Shown: positions 17,606 to 20,736 of the stretch, in pieces
How positions within the stretch are numbered: the stretch's first letter is position 1
Layout of the letters: the number at the start of each line of letters is the position of its first letter
From: Trichomonas tenax
Taxonomy: Eukaryota; Parabasalia; Trichomonadida; Trichomonadidae
Reading direction: 5' to 3'
Length of the DNA stretch: 20,736 nt
Assembly (NCBI GenBank): GCA_023091735.1
Contig: JALKBU010000918.1
Location: 1-20,736, forward strand
Notes under the pieces: generated by a model
Told to the model about the DNA's origin: nothing
What the model saw: the letters and a program-made list of their open reading frames with translations, nothing else
The model's database searches: none
Program-made: the position numbers and the translations under genes

Positions 17606-18369
17606 TTGTTGTTTATTTTAACTTACTCACACCTAAAATTATAGAACTAACAAAATAATAAATTTGAATTTAAATTTTTGTTCATTAATTAAAGTGCTTA
17701 TAAGCTATCAAGACAAAAATATGAAATATAAATAAAAAGGCAAATGCATGCTAAATAAAGAATGGCTTCAGATCGAAGAAATATCAAAGGATAAATTATG
17801 AAATGTGATGAAAATAATGATTTCAACCGAAAATACAGTATAAAATAAGAGTAATTCATATAGATAATGGTATTATTGTTATGTAAGTTCACCATTTTGA
17901 TCACAAAAGCAGATCCTGTGAAATGATTCAGAAAGTTGAAAAACTATAAAATTGAATCAGCAACATACTCAAAAAACTTAATCATTAACTGTGCTACAAT
18001 GTGCTGATATCATTGTAACAGTTATAACCAATTTCATTGTGAAATCACCATTTTTAAAGAGCAGATTTTTTTCGATTGAAAAATGAAAAACCTTTCAAGA
18101 AACTCGATTTGAAAATAAATTCTATTAATATATCACATATAAATTCATTAACCACTTTAATATTATACTGTTATCGCTCAAAATATAAATGCATGAAATA
18201 AATTTCGTGCATTTTGAAGTCTTATATTAATATTTTGATTTATCATCATAATGTTGATCTTAATCGATTAAAATTATATGATTATAAAATTCCTGCGAAA
18301 AAAATTTTTCAAACAATGTAAAAGTGGCATTAATTTGCCCGCTAGCAAATTTATGCGCAGAGAAGTTAG
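17606..18369. other. AT-rich intergenic region
   Basis: No gene, RNA or repeat seen. Confidence 0.4.
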
Positions 18370-18459
18370 AGAGTAGTGCCTTTAACTCCGAAGCGTATCT
18401 CACTCAATCTAGTAAAAATGTTTTGTATAAGAAGGATTAGTACGAAGAGTAGTGCCTTT
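18370..18459 (+). repeat. 14-bp direct repeat AGAGTAGTGCCTTT, 76 bp apart
   Basis: Copies are at 18370-18383 and 18446-18459 (13 bases GAGTAGTGCCTTT plus the preceding A). CCTTT occurs in a known T. vaginalis core-promoter motif, but no intact gene starts nearby. May mark the border of the decayed locus that follows. Confidence 0.5.
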
Positions 18460-18645
18460 GTTCTAATTATTTTTTATTTCAATCTCCAAAAGGTTCTCAC
18501 TCCGTTTGGCTGATTAACTTAGCTTCTTGAGATCATACTTTACAGATACCCATATTAAAACCGAATAATCATTAATTACATTGAGTCTTAACTCCCCTTT
18601 TCAGTCGAACTACCTTATGTCAATGAGCAATTCGATGACTGGTAA

Positions 18646-18914
18646 TACAGACAAAAGAGACTCTCTTACAGACAAAAGAATATCTCATACAGACTAAAGA
18701 TGCTCTCTTAAAGACAAATGATGCTTTCTTACAGACAAAAGAATATCTTATGCAGATAAAAGATGCTCTCTTACAACCAATAATATCTCTTCCAGACCAA
18801 AGATGCTCTCTTATAGACAAAAGATGCTTACTTACAGACAAAAAATATCTTTTACAGACAAAAGATATCTCATACAAACAAATAGATATGTCTTTCCGAC
18901 AAAAGAATATCTTT
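18646..18914 (+). repeat. Degenerate 21-bp tandem repeat (~13 copies) encoding heptads
   Basis: Unit about TACAGACAAAAGATGCTCTCT, with variants ending ATATCTCA. Most copies are 21 bp, a few 19. In the plus frame starting 18639 (after TGA 18636-18638) the units read LQTKDAL, LQTKEYL and similar: one copy is one coiled-coil heptad. This frame stays open to TAA at 18915-18917 but has no ATG near its beginning. Upstream, VELPYVNEQFDDW (another frame) ends right where the repeat begins. I read it as the repeat part of a decayed coiled-coil gene. Confidence 0.8.
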
Positions 18915-18918
18915 TAAG

Positions 18919-20154
18919 AGCAAATAAAGGATTCCAATTCCTCTAATTATAAGAGCTCAACGAAGCTATTGATTCTTAAAGCGATGTTTCTGACATTGCA
19001 AAAAAAAAAGATTCAATCCAGAAAGTAACTCATAGAACCATGATCTCATAATCTATAACGATGTTGATTCTGTTGAATCAAAGAATCATCTCAAAGTCTG
19101 ATAATCGGAACAGATTCTTTGAATGTATGATCAAGGAAATCACGAAACGAGAAAACGAAGTTGCCATGACATTGAAGCAAACCTCCACTAGATCATTAGT
19201 AAAAGGTCTAACAGTGATTTCTGGATGTATTCTCTATTCTTCAGTTTTGAGGGGATTGATAAGTTTCTCAACAATCTTACTGAAGATGTTGTTAAGGAAC
19301 ACGCCCACATTATTTCAGATTCTGTTATCAATTTCACTGTATTTGCCAAAATAGAGAAATGATTAATGCATCAGAACCACCGAATAAGAAGGATACAATC
19401 TACATCTCAGGTAGAATAAGTTCGGTCTGCAAAATTCCAGTTGATCATATGTATCCATATGATAAAGAGAATGCCAGAAAGACCATTAACTAGGGTGAAA
19501 ACATTTATACATTACCATCATAACATACAATCATTGCTGAAAGCGATCAGGCCGAACAAATTCGCTATGCCAAACAAAGTTCAACATATTGTACGGATTT
19601 ACATATTTTTCTCAATCATTCGTAACACTTAAACAAAGTGTCAACTCAGGGTGCATGTTGCAATCGCAGGTGCCAATTTACTACTTTCATCATGCTCTTT
19701 CGACAGCGATCCATTCATTGTTGAAGCTCTCGTGACAATTTGTACAAGACTCGCTGCAAAGATCGGGATCTTGTCTATGATGGAGAAGCCAACACTTCTT
19801 ACTCTTTTTCAGGCGATTGCTCAAATAAACCCACAGACAGATGCCTTCGTTATCATCGTTCTCCAGATCTGCATGAAGATTATTTTCGAATGCGAGAAGA
19901 AATTCCCACATAATGCTATATTAGACAATCGAAACTATGCAATTCCATGCCTCAAAAGCAACAATAATATTGCTGAAATTATTCCATGTTATGACCCGAC
20001 AAATAACTCCAAGGATAAAGTTGCAGACTCTACACTTTATGATCTTGAGAACTCCAATTTCCGTGAGAAATCCCACGACAACCTCAACAGAAGCCAGGCT
20101 GAGTATCTTACATATTCAACTGCTGATGCTGCTGGTGTTGCACTACTTACATAA
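18919..20154 (+). pseudogene. Decayed helical-protein gene with several frameshifts
   Basis: GC-richer than the flanks, with protein-like reading that jumps frame. Pieces are: ECMIKEITKRENEVAMTLKQ (from about 19118), FEGIDKFLNNLTEDVVKEH and SDSVINFTVFAKIEK (about 19243-19354, other frame), NKKDTIYISGRISSVCKIPV (about 19385-19442), then an open frame 19633-20154 containing VAIAGANLLLSSCSFDSDPF, TICTRLAAKIGIL and AFVIIVLQICMKIIFECEKK. The last part is amphipathic alpha-helical, like ARM/HEAT-type solenoids, but no repeat can be registered with certainty. It may belong to the same former gene as the heptad repeat just upstream. No family recognised; no intact start. Confidence 0.55.
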
Positions 20155-20574
20155 ACTTTCTTTTAAGATTGCAGAGGCATTGTCATTGATACTATTATCT
20201 TAAAACTAAATTCGAACATATATATTTCCATGATATTACTGCCAAATCAATTGTTATCGCATTAAAGCGATTAAAATATCACAAAAATTATTTGTCCTGA
20301 TGCTACCGTATGGTGGGACACTCTGGTTATTGATTAAAACTCAGATATAATTTTCATCTTATAGCATTGAATCGCCATGATGAAGTTGTAGAATCGTGAG
20401 TTTATATTTATTACGAATGCCCAATTCAAGAAGATAAATATTTTGGAAATATTTTTGTTTTATCATATAGAACACTCAGTTGAATATTCATTCAAAAGCA
20501 CCTTTCAATTTTAGATATTGAACAATTTCGAGAGAATTCATTTCAATTGCAATTGATATAATTGATTATATATC
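20155..20574. other. AT-rich region, perhaps further decay of the preceding gene
   Basis: Short protein-like readings such as IALNRHDEVVES appear around 20350-20390 in one frame, too short to name. Nothing else seen. Confidence 0.3.
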
Positions 20575-20722
20575 ATAATAATGATAAAATGTGAATGAAT
20601 GATATCATATCATAATGATGATAAAATGTGAATGATTGATGTCATATCATAATGATGATAAATTGTGAATGATTGATGAGATATTATAATGATGATAAAA
20701 TGTGAATGATTGATTAGTTTCA
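20575..20722. repeat. 37-bp tandem repeat, four copies (last partial)
   Basis: Copies at 20575-20611, 20612-20648, 20649-20685 and 20686 to about 20715-20722. Unit core: ATAATGATGATAAAATGTGA then ATGATTGATG and TCATATC. Copies differ by one to five bases. No coding frame. Looks like a minisatellite; the array runs out before the window end. Confidence 0.9.
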
Positions 20723-20736
20723 TATTGACATCAGCT

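Noticed and set aside
18620..18877. Minus-strand Cys/Phe-rich ORF across the 21-bp repeat
   Set aside because: Complement of the heptad-coding repeat; the plus reading is chemically sensible and the minus one is not.

Overview
The window looks like nuclear DNA of a parabasalid protist (trichomonad). Tritrichomonas foetus or a close relative is my best guess, Trichomonas vaginalis the main alternative; this is inferred from genome style, not from a marker gene. It is very AT-rich. The intact genes are single-exon ORFs with a eukaryotic look: a CAMK/AMPK-like kinase and long coiled-coil proteins. They start very close to probable transcription starts and use standard stop codons. Between them lie remnants of the families that fill trichomonad genomes: Maverick/Polinton DNA polymerase, ankyrin repeats, a FLYWCH-like transposase zinc finger, and large surface-type beta-helix proteins. 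No rRNA, tRNA, CRISPR array or bacterial operon was seen.

Layout. 1-166 (-) is a decayed Maverick family-B DNA polymerase fragment cut by the window edge. 1335-1727 (+) is a small intact gene whose protein matches the bacterial Imm51 immunity-protein family, a probable lateral transfer. 2055-2408 (+) is a frame-shifted basic-protein remnant. 3341-3752 holds a ~104-bp unit present twice, 308 bp apart. 4240-5733 (-) is an intact 497-aa Ser/Thr kinase with an unusual DLS in place of DFG. 6299-6730 (+) is an ankyrin pseudogene with two in-frame stops. 6755-6970, 9331-10320 and 10430-11363 (all -) are three damaged copies of one beta-helix surface-type protein; two of them share a nearly identical 218-bp tract. 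7402-7764 (+) is a short ORF ending in a partial zinc finger.

The right-centre is the best preserved part: a 422-aa coiled-coil gene (11500-12768, -), then an orphan 282-aa gene (13536-14384, +) and an 864-aa acidic/coiled-coil gene (14987-17581, +) on the opposite strand. These may be cytoskeletal or scaffold proteins, but nothing in them proves it.

From about 18.4 kb to the end the DNA is decayed again: a 21-bp tandem repeat encoding heptads, a multi-frameshift helical-protein pseudogene (to 20154), and a 37-bp satellite-like tandem repeat (20575-20722).

The genes do not form one pathway. The most interesting item is the intact Imm51-like gene: a bacterial antitoxin-type protein in a protist chromosome, without any toxin gene beside it.
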